Program-made: the position numbers and the translations under genes
Notes under the pieces: generated by a model
What the model saw: only the letters and a program-made list of their open reading frames with translations
Databases searched by the model: none
What the model was told of the DNA's origin: nothing
Assembly: GCF_037102585.1 (NCBI RefSeq)
Contig: NW_027043837.1
Coordinates: forward strand, 372,001-436,000
Origin: Saccharomycopsis crataegensis
Taxonomy: Eukaryota; Ascomycota; Saccharomycetes; Ascoideales; Saccharomycopsidaceae
Length of the DNA stretch: 64,000 nt
Direction: 5' to 3'
Shown: piece after piece, positions 28,709 through 38,722 of the stretch
Position numbering within the stretch: the first letter of the stretch is position 1
Layout: the number at the start of each line of letters is the position of its first letter

Positions 28709-30721
28709 AATTGGTGACGTATTTGATATATATTGGTGAAGGTGTATGGGAAGAAGAGAAACAAAAGGTAAAAAATAGGTTGGATAATAGTTGGTTTGAT
28801 AATAAGGGTGGTGGAAGAAAAGTTCCTCAATTTGGAAAATTGAATGGGGAAAAAAAAAAATAAAATGAAAAAAAAAAAAAAGGGGGAGCCAGGACCATGG
28901 ATACTTGACGTTACCAACAATAGTAGTCGTTGACATATATTGGTATTTGACATTGACACTGCCTTCTTGAATATTTCATTGAACTTTTAAATTTCTTTGA
29001 TATTTATATCAATAAGCTTCTCGGGTTTTTTATTTTCCTTTACTTATTATCTTCTCAGTTGCGATGCAATCAAAGCTTCTAATCACATCTATAGCTAATA
29101 AACCGTGGACAATGTAATTTCTTAACAATAGTAGAATGATGATTATTACATGTTTTGATTTAAAATATATGCTGGTACACTTGGTCTCCGCTAGTGTCAT
29201 CTTTTCTGTCTCTTTTTTCTTCATTTGAGGAAACAATTCTTCCAGATTTTAAATTCAACTGGGGGCCTCGATGCCTGAGACATGACAGTTTTTTATTTTT
29301 TTTTTTTTTTTTTGCTACAACAGTTTCTCAGTAAGGAGTGCTAGAAAGGTGAATATGAAATCAATTCCACTGGAAGTCTCAAAAAAGCCCTGAAAATCTT
29401 GATTTATATAGTAATATAATACCTTATCGATACTAGTGTTGTTGGATTTTTCAATCACAGTTTTGAGATCATTCCAGGAACCCATTACCATTCATAGGAT
29501 TTCCCCATTTTGGGATACAAATCCAGTTTGTTCAAGCGAAATCCCTGGAAAAAAAAAAAAAAAGTTTCCTGTCATCTTTGACTTTAAACCTTGGGCTTCT
29601 TAAGAATATGGTAGACTCTAATTAAGATGGGATATATTTGACCTGTGTTCGTTGGTAAATGTATTCTTAGTTCGCACATATAATTGAACGGATTATCCTT
29701 AAGTAGATCCTTCTCAAAGGCGGTTAATAACAAGAAATAGGAATTTATCAATATCTAGAATTCTTAATACTATTACTCTTAAGACTCCTTGAGCTAAATA
29801 TAACAGCGTTTTAATAATCCTGAAGTTTAGTGTGACACATCATTTTCCCAAGTAAGTGGTACAGTAGTGGGATATCCTAACAAAGCTTTCGGGTTTTGTT
29901 CTTGTTAATAATAAAATAAGTCATTATATCTCAAAATCACGAAGCTGGCTCACTGTTAGCATCTTTTCACTCTCTTTGATGATGATTTTGTTCAATTCTT
30001 TATTGCGACATTTGCATAGTGATTGAGAATGTTTCTTTTGATAAATACTAAGATGCGGTTTGTTGTTTGACGAAGGAAATCATTAGCCGACATCTTTTTT
30101 TTTTTTTCGACAATCACTAAACTCTTAATTTTTACATTGACGTTCTTTTCTTAACTCATAATTGAAAAAATCTTTTGAGACTTTTTTTTTGCACTGATTT
30201 TGTGATTTTCATGTCCTGACAAGTCCTCATATCTGCACTTGATTCTAAGAAGGACCGAATCTCCAGGTTATGCACAATCTGAAATTCTTTCATCATTAGT
30301 TGGGAGGGAGGGGGCGCATTTCCAGCATTGTTTCGGTGGTTTATATCTTGGATCTATAAATTACATGTCAGTTACTGAAAATTATTACTTAAATGAGGGA
30401 GAAAGTTTAGAGTGACGTCTCATATTAATGAAATTCAAGAGGATACTTACTACCCAGGTTTAAATACTGATGGTGGGTATTGATAGATATATACATATAT
30501 ATATATATATTAGAAATTTCATCAAAATAGAAATCCTTTTACTCCTATAATAATCTAAAGAGACTGAGATTGCCGTCATTGACATTCTCATCATTCAGAT
30601 ATCAGCTTGCCCTGACCGAAATTGAACCACTAGATCGCCATCTTTGAGATATATCAATACCTAAATTATTTAGATATTATAGCCATTAAGAATCAATTTG
30701 ATATTTATAAATTTCCTGAAA

Positions 30722-30871
30722 ATGCCAAGGCCTTCAAATTCCCGAGATTTCATATACTATCAATACTGGGCCTGCTGCCGTTGTGGTCTCTACAACATCC
30801 GAGCCATGAAAGACTGCGGGTACTGTAGAGCAAGAGTATGTTACTATTGTCCCCGATATGTAACTCTATGA
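30722..30871 (+). CDS. Microprotein with RanBP2-type zinc finger plus extra CxxC (copy A)
   Basis: 49 aa, ATG to TGA. After about 15 residues it reads W16-x-C18-x2-C21-x3-N25-x6-C32-x2-C35, exactly the RanBP2 (RBZ) zinc-finger pattern, then x4-C40-x2-C43, an added pair. Eight residues of N-terminal tail and six of C-terminal tail carry nothing recognisable. RBZ fingers bind single-stranded RNA or ubiquitin; which one applies here cannot be read. A TTTATAAAT element lies about 20 bases upstream, and an in-frame stop at 30680 fixes the start. A second ORF with identical Cys/Trp/Asn spacing lies at 50916-51074 in the same window. This makes chance an unlikely source. No homologue is named. Confidence 0.55.
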   Translation: MPRPSNSRDFIYYQYWACCRCGLYNIRAMKDCGYCRARVCYYCPRYVTL

Positions 30872-31051
30872 TTTGCTCAAGGTTACAAGTTGTAGTATTT
30901 TGATAATTAGGAATGAATTATTATAAGGAAGTTTGTTCGAAAAGGAATAAATTATCACTTGTTGTATCAACCAAAGAATCTCAATAATAAGGAATAAAGC
31001 ATCAATAGGAAACCAACAAGGAATAATTAAATCAATGCAAAAAAAAAAAAA

Positions 31052-31137
31052 TTGAATAATAATAATAACAATAATAATAATAATAACAATAACAATAATA
31101 ATAATAACAATAACAATAATAATAATAACAATAATGA
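31052..31137. repeat. AAT/AAC triplet repeat
   Basis: About 85 bases of ATA/ACA-type triplets (AATAATAACAATAAC units) in the spacer before the MNN4-like gene. No frame through it is credible. Confidence 0.8.
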
Positions 31138-31324
31138 AATGCCTTGTTGAACTGAACCCTCGAGCCAATGAAATATAAAATATTTATATATATATATCTA
31201 TATATATAATAAATAAATAAATAAAAAAAGTATATTAACAATAATGCAAAAAAAAAAAAAATTGAAAAAAAAAAACATCAATTCCCTTTAATTACCCCTC
31301 CTCCAACTAATTTAACCAACTTAC

Positions 31325-34270
31325 TCACTCCTCTTCGTCCCCGGTCATTTGCAAACTATCCTTCACCGATTCCAATACTTTATTTTCTTCCTCCTCATCG
31401 AGCAAATCATTCACCAGGTGTAAGAAATGGTCTTTCAAAACAGGTTTGAATTCCACATGATCCAACACCACCAGTTTTGCGGAAACTCCTTCGTTCAACA
31501 ACGTCATTTCCTGTTCGTGCTTGTCGGTGATTTTCTGATGCAAATAGTATCCTTTAAGCACCGATTCGTCGAATTCTAAAAACCGCAAAATATCCACCAC
31601 GTCGTTATCGATGGCACGAAGGGCTTTCAGGAGGGATTTCCGGTAATGACGATCCCCTTGATCGATGAGGGTTTTGAAAAACGCTCTGAATTTGAATGAG
31701 GGGATCCATAGTCTGATTCTCTTTAGGAAGAAATGTTTGGAATAATATTGCGCCACTAGAGAATTGGTACCGTAATCATCGATCAATACTTGACGATAAT
31801 TGGCAGGTACAAACCCTTTGGTGCCTTCAATCAACGTGATACGTAGTGGTGAGATCTGGGTGAAAAATAAAAAGTGATTATTTTTACAATTGTAAATTTG
31901 TAATCGAGAATTTTTCGAGTATCGTTCTTGAGGCGACAAATCATCTTTGTAATTTTCCACAATTCTTCCTGGGGTGATCGGCTTTGGAGGAATGATTGCT
32001 CGTTTGGTGACATTCTCCAAAGAGTCCGAATCCTTGACAAATTGGAAAGGATAACTGGATCCATTGGGAGTGATCAAACCATCATCAAGTTCTCTCCTTC
32101 TAAGGTTGGTAAATTTTTTTGGTAATTGGGCATCGGTCAATGCTAAACCGGTAATATCGATATAAATCCCTTTATCAATGTCGATGAATCTGGCATCGAT
32201 ATTGTTTCTGCCAAATCCTTTAGTTCTATGGGTCAAATACGACCCACAATCAACGTAGTATTTACCCATTCCGTCATTCAAGTTTTCCACGATCAAAGTA
32301 TTGTTGTACAATTTGCAAAATCTTTGTAAATCTTTAATTGGCATTTGGACATCAATGTCATTATCCCATGGGAAATTAAGACTATTCCAATACCATGACA
32401 ATAATGACCCGTGGGCGACCCAGGTGGGGATATTTTTAGCAAATGTGAATTTCAAAAACGACCGAAGCATATGATGTAAAGTTCTTCTGGTCTCTTCTTC
32501 ATCTTCAATGATCCCACTGAAGAATCTCCAATCGTAATGCCCTCCGGCCTTATTTTTCTTTTCAATATTTTGTTCGTTGAAAGATGGGGCGATCGGCACT
32601 TCATGGAAATATTTCTTGACCTCGGAAGGTTTTTTATTTCTAGAAAACTCGAGAGAATTCCAATGATGATTTTCCTTGGTGTATTTTAACAAAGCTCTTG
32701 GATCATCGACTAGCGATTCTTTGGACACCTCACGGAATTGTTTCTTATAAATGGATACTTGTTCAGAATCATCGTATTCAAACTCGGTGGTGGAAAGTCG
32801 GAAGGTCAATTCCTCATTATCGATGTATACTTCATGATCATTTTCTTCTGGATCTTCGTCGAATTCTTCTGGTGGATAACTGCGGACCAATTGCTGTAAT
32901 GAATCAAGGGGATTCACGGTGACATCATGAATATCTTGGGTCTCTGAGACTTCCTTCAAATAAGGTTTGATGATCAGGTCATAGTTCTCAAGTAATTTAC
33001 GGGCGTTACCGACGGTATTTCCGTTTCTGACCGCGAATTCATAGGCAACAATATTATTGAATCTTTTATCAGTATTCAAGTTCTTAACTTCCATCAAATC
33101 TTCCATATCCTTGTTATCGGTAGTATTGAAATTTGTATCAACCAAAAAAATCACCGATACTGGAGTCGGGGCCCCAGCGTAAAGATATGATCTACTTTGC
33201 AACATCTTGGCTCTGATTGATGATTTTCTGGTCCATTTGAATACATTGAAATTGATGGACGAGTTAAGATTTTGGGTGTATGGCGACCCAAGGTCTGATA
33301 CTCTTGACCAATCGCGACAGAAAGTCTCTGGGTCGTACCTGATTTCTTCAGGGTTTTTATTATCTGAAGTGGCGGCATCCAAAATCGATCCGATGATCCC
33401 GTCATCGTCGTCGTTGTCATCATCATCATCATTATTATTATTATTTTCTTTTGTGGCCTTTTGTGAGTGCCTGTCGTCTAATGACACTTCCCTTTTACGT
33501 AATTCATGTTCAGCAAAATCTTTGACGAGATTGGTACTGATATATTCACAGTCATATTGTTGTTTTTCTTCCAGGGAGATGTAGGGATCATTGTTGAAAA
33601 GAATGTATCGGTTCAATGTTCCGATATCTACCCAATCATACCAGTGGAAAGGAATATCAATGTTGAATGAGAGGCGATTATCACTGTTATCCCTATTTAA
33701 ATTATCGAGTTCTCTTTTAATATGATTGAGGTACGCTGCTAGAGTGAAACGGATATCATACTTCATCACCGTTGGCAATTCCTCTTCTTCTAAATACTTT
33801 TCGGTGTATCCTTGAGGGAATCGGACATTGTAGTCTTCGTATCTGAAGATATCGATTTCGTAATCACTGATTGTTGATGATTTTCCTTTGGAGTTTTCTG
33901 AATCATTGTTGTTGTTGTTTGATATCACGCTTTGACCTTGACTGACCAAGTAATTACTGTAGTTCTTCAACTTATCAAGAAGGGCCTTTTCTTGATCTTG
34001 AAAAAATGATTTGATATAATTCAAAATATCATGGCCGTCAAAGTTGATCAACGTGGGTACTTCCGGTTCTTGGAAGAGTTCATCGACTTCTTCATCGGTA
34101 AGGGTTGATTTGGTGCTAGGTGATTTTTGTTGATTGGATGATTCCGATAACACGGTGGTGTCGGAATTATCGGATGATGAGAAGAGAATGAAATGTATTA
34201 GGAAAAGCACTAGTATTGTGAGACATAGTTTTGATCTTCTTATTCGGTTGAATACTTTTATTAAAGCCAT
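31325..34270 (-). CDS. MNN4: Mnn4-like mannosylphosphate transferase regulator (LicD/fukutin family)
   Basis: 981 aa from the first ATG; the seven upstream codons start with GTG. A short basic N-terminus and one hydrophobic segment (about 14-31) make a type II Golgi anchor. A luminal stem with acidic Asn/Asp repeats follows, then a LicD-type nucleotidyl/phosphoryl-transferase domain with WVAHGSLLSWYWN and the metal-binding P-W-D-N-D-I-D element at about residues 633-642. Mnn4 and its paralogue are needed for mannosylphosphate on cell-wall N-glycans. It lacks the Lys-Glu repeat tail of S. cerevisiae Mnn4, so it could be orthologous to the paralogue (YJR061W/Mnn14 type). Family certain, symbol approximate. 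Confidence 0.85.
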   Translation of the reverse strand: MALIKVFNRIRRSKLCLTILVLFLIHFILFSSSDNSDTTVLSESSNQQKSPSTKSTLTDEEVDELFQEPEVPTLINFDGHDILNYIKSFFQDQEKALLDKLKNYSNYLVSQGQSVISNNNNNDSENSKGKSSTISDYEIDIFRYEDYNVRFPQGYTEKYLEEEELPTVMKYDIRFTLAAYLNHIKRELDNLNRDNSDNRLSFNIDIPFHWYDWVDIGTLNRYILFNNDPYISLEEKQQYDCEYISTNLVKDFAEHELRKREVSLDDRHSQKATKENNNNNDDDDDNDDDDGIIGSILDAATSDNKNPEEIRYDPETFCRDWSRVSDLGSPYTQNLNSSINFNVFKWTRKSSIRAKMLQSRSYLYAGAPTPVSVIFLVDTNFNTTDNKDMEDLMEVKNLNTDKRFNNIVAYEFAVRNGNTVGNARKLLENYDLIIKPYLKEVSETQDIHDVTVNPLDSLQQLVRSYPPEEFDEDPEENDHEVYIDNEELTFRLSTTEFEYDDSEQVSIYKKQFREVSKESLVDDPRALLKYTKENHHWNSLEFSRNKKPSEVKKYFHEVPIAPSFNEQNIEKKNKAGGHYDWRFFSGIIEDEEETRRTLHHMLRSFLKFTFAKNIPTWVAHGSLLSWYWNSLNFPWDNDIDVQMPIKDLQRFCKLYNNTLIVENLNDGMGKYYVDCGSYLTHRTKGFGRNNIDARFIDIDKGIYIDITGLALTDAQLPKKFTNLRRRELDDGLITPNGSSYPFQFVKDSDSLENVTKRAIIPPKPITPGRIVENYKDDLSPQERYSKNSRLQIYNCKNNHFLFFTQISPLRITLIEGTKGFVPANYRQVLIDDYGTNSLVAQYYSKHFFLKRIRLWIPSFKFRAFFKTLIDQGDRHYRKSLLKALRAIDNDVVDILRFLEFDESVLKGYYLHQKITDKHEQEMTLLNEGVSAKLVVLDHVEFKPVLKDHFLHLVNDLLDEEEENKVLESVKDSLQMTGDEEE

Positions 34271-34943
34271 GATGGACAATAAATCATACACTTCTACTAT
34301 CTATATCTCCATAAACAGAAAAACAAAGAAAAAAAAAACCCTTTTTTTTTTTTTAATTTTTAATTTTTTTTTTTTTTTTTTTTTTATCTTTTTGATTTCG
34401 TCATTCACCACCACGCCGATCAATTGGTGGAGGAAAGGCAGATCGATAGATAGAAGGGGAGGCGCTGTAGGTGGCGGATATTTGTAAATATAAATAGGGT
34501 TATTCTTGTCAATCTTTGTTATTGTATAAGGCTTAGATCTGTATGGTATGGTAGGTACAGCTAACTATCCAAGAGAGAGGAGGCCGTCACGTCTTTTTTG
34601 GTGCCACCCCCTGCGGAGAAACAGGAAAAAACAGCAGCAGAGAGGGGGTGCAGCCTGATCACGTGGATGATTTGCGGTTGTGAACCCTGTTGGATAATCA
34701 CATGACACGGAGTTAACCAGAAAGCGCAGCCCCGTAACCCTGCCCGCTCGCTCCCCCATCGGGGATCGTCCCGTTTAGGAAAGGGTGCCAGCCGGACATA
34801 AAGAAAATCCCGAAAAATTGTACATTACGAATGTATAATGTAAAATAATTTAATATCGTGTAGCATAGTATATTAGGCAGGGTCCGGTACTATTTATTTA
34901 AAATACACCGAAATAATTCACATTGTATTAAACACACACTATA
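34271..34943. promoter_or_regulatory. Divergent promoter, MNN4-like / SNG1-like
   Basis: About 670 bases. The central part (34590-34800) is unusually GC-rich. It holds two stress-response elements in opposite orientation (CCCCT at 34608-34612, AGGGG at 34643-34647), a CACGTG at 34670-34675 and a GGGATCGTCCC palindrome near 34763. TATTTATTTAAA-like sequence precedes the SNG1-like ATG. Stress control of an Sng1-type gene would be reasonable; this is inference. Confidence 0.4.
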
Positions 34944-36479
34944 ATGGCTTCCTCATTAGACACCGACGAAGAACCAACACAATTCGCCCCAAAGACGTTG
35001 GGCAATGAATGGATTGGGGCCGATGACATCTCCCGCACTTATAGCGAACGACCATCGAACCCCAGCGATGAGGAGACCGGAGAGGAGAAAACACCCAAGC
35101 AATCCCACGTTGAATTGTCAAGAACTCCCACCACAAAATCATTGCCAAACTCTCATGGCTTTTTTTCTCGCAAGCTTGCCAAAGAACGAAGAATTTTGGT
35201 GTTGACGTTCCTCAAAAACTGGGCCATCATGGTCACTTGCCTATTACTAATCTTCTCCATTTATTGGGGCGCTCTTTATGAAAGAGCATCACATTACAAA
35301 AACGTTAGAATGTTGTTGGTGGTTGAAGATGTTGAAGTCGATGGTATTCCTCCACTAATTGGGCAAACTGCCATCGATGTTGCTAAAGACCCATTGATGG
35401 TGATCAACAGTGATTTCCACATTTACTCTGGTGCAGAATTCCAAGCCGCCTACGACAAAAACGATAACCAGCCGTTCAATGCCACCCAAGAGATCAACCA
35501 TCTCATCCACCATCAACATTACTGGGTGGCGGTTTACGTCAAGGCCAACACCACTTATAGCCTATACCAAGCTCTTAAGACTGCCAATACCTCATTCGAT
35601 CCCACTGCCGATACCGATATTTCGGTCGATGCGATTTACGAAACCGGTCGTGATGCTCTCGCGATGAATTCCAGTGTGTTGCCATTATTACAATATTATC
35701 AATACCTTTTCAATCCCACAATTCTTGCCGAGCAAGTATACGCCCCGATCATCACCAATAATCTTACCAATGACGAGAGATCAAATTTGATCAATACCGC
35801 TCCCCAGCTCATCTCAAACGTCCCGCTGGTTCGTCTTGTGGATAATTTACCCATTACTAACACCACTTTGTTGGCTCCTTGCCAAGTGGGGATGATTTTC
35901 CTCATCATTCTTACATTCTTCCAGTTTAACTTCTTTGCTCCGGTCCACCAGATCATTGCTCCGAGAATTCGCAAACAACACTTTGTGATATACCGGATGG
36001 TCAGTGCACAACTCTCCTACTTTGTCATCTCGTTGGCGTACTGTTGGGTGTCTCTTGCTTTCCAAGTAGATTTCTCCGTGACCTTTGGTAACGCTGGGTT
36101 CTTGGTGTATTGGATGACCTCGTTTCTCACCATGTCCGCGGTAGGCGGGGCCAATGAAAACATGGCACTTTTCATCATCCCATTCTACGCCCCATTAATT
36201 GGATTTTGGTTGATTTTCTGGGTGATTAGCAACATCTCCTCGGCGTTCTTTGCGCTTGCAGTGTTGCCAGATTTCTACCGTTATGGGTACTTTTATCCAT
36301 TGCACAATGCCGCAGAACTTTTCAAAGTGATCTTCAATAATAGTTATAAAGGGGAAATGGGGAGAAACTATGGTGTTTTGATCGCCTGGATCGCCGTCAA
36401 CAATGCTATCTTGCCGTTTGCTTTGAAGAGTTTCGGAACCAAAATGGCGGCCAAGGCTGCTGCTGCTCAGAAGAAGTAG
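34944..36479 (+). CDS. SNG1: Sng1-like DUF3533 membrane protein
   Basis: 511 aa. An acidic cytosolic tail precedes a first membrane segment at about 92-110. An extracytoplasmic domain of about 200 residues rich in N-x-S/T sites follows, then five hydrophobic segments. This topology and the GALYxRxxHYxN element after segment 1 match the DUF3533 family, whose yeast members are Sng1 (nitrosoguanidine resistance, plasma membrane) and close relatives. The family resembles the membrane part of bacterial YhgE/Pip exporters. The biochemical activity is not established. The ATG is the first in frame. The C-terminus ends in a small Ala/Lys-rich tail. Confidence 0.8.
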   Translation: MASSLDTDEEPTQFAPKTLGNEWIGADDISRTYSERPSNPSDEETGEEKTPKQSHVELSRTPTTKSLPNSHGFFSRKLAKERRILVLTFLKNWAIMVTCLLLIFSIYWGALYERASHYKNVRMLLVVEDVEVDGIPPLIGQTAIDVAKDPLMVINSDFHIYSGAEFQAAYDKNDNQPFNATQEINHLIHHQHYWVAVYVKANTTYSLYQALKTANTSFDPTADTDISVDAIYETGRDALAMNSSVLPLLQYYQYLFNPTILAEQVYAPIITNNLTNDERSNLINTAPQLISNVPLVRLVDNLPITNTTLLAPCQVGMIFLIILTFFQFNFFAPVHQIIAPRIRKQHFVIYRMVSAQLSYFVISLAYCWVSLAFQVDFSVTFGNAGFLVYWMTSFLTMSAVGGANENMALFIIPFYAPLIGFWLIFWVISNISSAFFALAVLPDFYRYGYFYPLHNAAELFKVIFNNSYKGEMGRNYGVLIAWIAVNNAILPFALKSFGTKMAAKAAAAQKK

Positions 36480-36803
36480 GTTGGTTAGTTGTATTTTTGA
36501 TGTTTTTTTTTTGTTTTTTTTTTAATAGTTCGCTTAAAAGTTTTAGATTTCATTTTTTAGTTCCAATTTTTACAGATAAGATTATTTAGTATTTATCTGT
36601 GTGCCAGTTTTTAATATAAAATATAATTCCTAATAATTGTTTCTTTTAAATTCCAATGTCATGATCATATACAAAAATGATTCAAAGTTGTTTACTTTCC
36701 GCACGCATGCACACAAAATTTAAATAATTTAGTGAAATCTCGCCAATATAAACAAAAAACATCCCAAAACTCTTCTTCTTCATCAATCAACACCCACAAA
36801 ACC
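36480..36803. other. Tandem spacer SNG1-like / TFC1
   Basis: About 320 bases. T-rich terminator sequence lies just after the SNG1-like stop. The frame of TFC1 is open upstream to 36732 but without an ATG, so this part is probably leader. Confidence 0.4.
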
Positions 36804-38540
36804 ATGTCAAAACAGGAAGCCAGGCTTCATTCCTTGGACCTCCCGCGGGTTATCAGCGTGGAGTATCCTCTCAATATCAAAAATGTCGACAAAGCGGTGG
36901 CAATGACCGGAGGAGCCCGTGCCATCGCCGAACTGGCAAAGACTCAAGAACCTTTGGAACTCAGACTACGTCCCGGTGACAAATACCAACACCCAATAGA
37001 GGGAAAGATGACACATACTGATAATATATTGATGAAGATCAGCGTGCTGAAGAAAATCCTCCATGAAAAATATCACGGCAATTTGCAAGCGTACATCGAT
37101 GATCATCGCCAACAGAAGGACCAACCATTATACTTAAAGACCGAGCCGGTGGCCATCATCAATAAAACTTATCGGTTTAGAGAAATGAGCGATTATCAAT
37201 ATATCACCAAGAACTCGAAATCCGCGCAAGAAGTTGCCGGATCGGTGTTGACGGGGGATTTGGAAAAAATTCTGAGCTTGGATATATCCATCGACGAATA
37301 CCCTTGGTCGGCTAACAATAAACCAAGAAAAGATGAGGATTTGGATCTTCCGCCTCCCCCAATTTTCTCCAGTATGAAAGTCCCGGCTTTTTACGGCTAC
37401 CAACAAAATGAAAAGAATTTTGCCCGAGTGTCGAAATCGGGAGTAACGAAATTGGTGCCGACCAACAAGGCCAGAAGACTTAGGGCCGCCATTATGGCGT
37501 GGGATTGCCCTGAAGTACCTAGTTCCCCCGATATTGCCCTTATTCGGGAATGGGAAGAATGGGCCAGCTTGGTGGTGCAAGTGATTGAAAGAATCAAGCA
37601 TGTTTCTAATTACGAAGATGATTTCGATTTGGATGATATTTTCCCCCATAGCAAACCTTTGCAATTCCACAGTGAAAAGATCCCGCAGACGTTCCATAAT
37701 GAATTGTTACGAGACCAAGAAACCAGCTTTGCGTACAAGAATTTAATGACAATTGAGCATTTGCAAAAAATGTTTGAGAAACATCCGATCTATTTGCGAC
37801 GCCAGTTGTTGCTTCTGTTGCCAAAATATTTAAAAAGAAGTTTGAAAACCGGGCTCCCATTCGTGTCATATTTGTTTAGAAAAGGTCCTTGGAGAATGAT
37901 GTGTATTAAAATGGGAGTGGATCCTAGAAAAGATCAACGTTATAGAATGTACCAAAACGAATCGTTCAGAGTTGTTGGAGTGAGTTCGGGAACGTTATTA
38001 AAAGAAGATGAGGATAGCGACAATGAAGATGAGGATTCTAATAGTACCAATTCTCAAATGTTTGAGTTTTGGGGGGACAAATTCCCGAAAAGTTTATCAA
38101 TTTTGGTAAAAGATCTTCATGATCCCGACGTGGTTGAGATTTTCGACCTCAATAAAGACTTACCGTTAAACAAGGTCCCTAATGAGTCGTTTGGCTGGTA
38201 CAATCCCCGGATTTTGATAGCGATTAGAAGGTTGATCAGATTCAAATTGCCGTACTTGTATAAGAATAAAAAGATTCCTGAAGAGCGGATTAGACTGATT
38301 ATTGAAGCGTCTTTGCAAGACGTTGATTTTGACTCGAGGGCCGGGGACAAAGGAGCCGGGGATGGGGAATTCGCCGATGATGCCGATTCCGACGAAGAGT
38401 ATTTTGATTTCAATGCGTTGATTCAAGAAGGAAATGAGGAAGAGCTTTTACAATCGCTCATGAAGTCGAATCCAAAGTACGCCGAGGAGGTGAAGAAATT
38501 GGTTGGGTTCATCAAACAAGAGGATTTAGATTTACAATGA
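36804..38540 (+). CDS. TFC1: Tfc1, tau95 subunit of TFIIIC
   Basis: 578 aa from the first ATG (MSKQEARLHSLDLP). Conserved features of the tau95/Sfc1/GTF3C5 family are the N-terminal V-E-Y-P-L-N-I-K-N-V-D-K-A motif, the R-L-R-P-G-D-x-Y-x-H-P-I element that follows, the central FGP-like 'PWRMMCIKMGVDPRKD' region of the DNA-facing domain, and a very acidic C-terminus. With tau131 and tau55, tau95 binds the A block of tRNA and 5S genes to recruit TFIIIB for RNA polymerase III. Length is near that of S. cerevisiae Tfc1 (649 aa). The frame is intact. Confidence 0.88.
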   Translation: MSKQEARLHSLDLPRVISVEYPLNIKNVDKAVAMTGGARAIAELAKTQEPLELRLRPGDKYQHPIEGKMTHTDNILMKISVLKKILHEKYHGNLQAYIDDHRQQKDQPLYLKTEPVAIINKTYRFREMSDYQYITKNSKSAQEVAGSVLTGDLEKILSLDISIDEYPWSANNKPRKDEDLDLPPPPIFSSMKVPAFYGYQQNEKNFARVSKSGVTKLVPTNKARRLRAAIMAWDCPEVPSSPDIALIREWEEWASLVVQVIERIKHVSNYEDDFDLDDIFPHSKPLQFHSEKIPQTFHNELLRDQETSFAYKNLMTIEHLQKMFEKHPIYLRRQLLLLLPKYLKRSLKTGLPFVSYLFRKGPWRMMCIKMGVDPRKDQRYRMYQNESFRVVGVSSGTLLKEDEDSDNEDEDSNSTNSQMFEFWGDKFPKSLSILVKDLHDPDVVEIFDLNKDLPLNKVPNESFGWYNPRILIAIRRLIRFKLPYLYKNKKIPEERIRLIIEASLQDVDFDSRAGDKGAGDGEFADDADSDEEYFDFNALIQEGNEEELLQSLMKSNPKYAEEVKKLVGFIKQEDLDLQ

Positions 38541-38722
38541 TGAAGGCCAATTTTTTTTTCTTTTTCTTTTTGTATTATATAATGTCTAATGAAAATCATC
38601 AATGACAAGATTTATTGATTCGTAGCAAATGATACATGTAAAATATATATTATTAATTTTAATTAAAAAAAGAAATAAACGGGAAGTAAAAATAAAAAAA
38701 CAAAGCATAAAAACATCACAAT

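Larger units (their letters stand above)
28709..31324. other. Long spacer STE14 / MNN4-like, 2.6 kb
   Basis: AT-rich, with T and A runs (29292-29313 and 29547-29563, for example), a short AT repeat near 30497 and an AAT/AAC triplet repeat at about 31055-31135. No long ORF is convincing. The only coding candidate is the Cys-rich 49-codon ORF at 30722-30871. No transposon ends or RNA genes were recognised. Confidence 0.5.

Noticed and set aside
28709-28936. 76 extra N-terminal codons of the STE14 frame
   Set aside because: Phe-rich sequence from T/A runs; the known family length fits the downstream ATG at 28708.
34565-34759. 64-codon minus-strand ORF in the GC-rich SNG1 promoter
   Set aside because: Its Cys run does not match the zinc-finger spacing of the two microORFs, and the region is better explained by stress elements.
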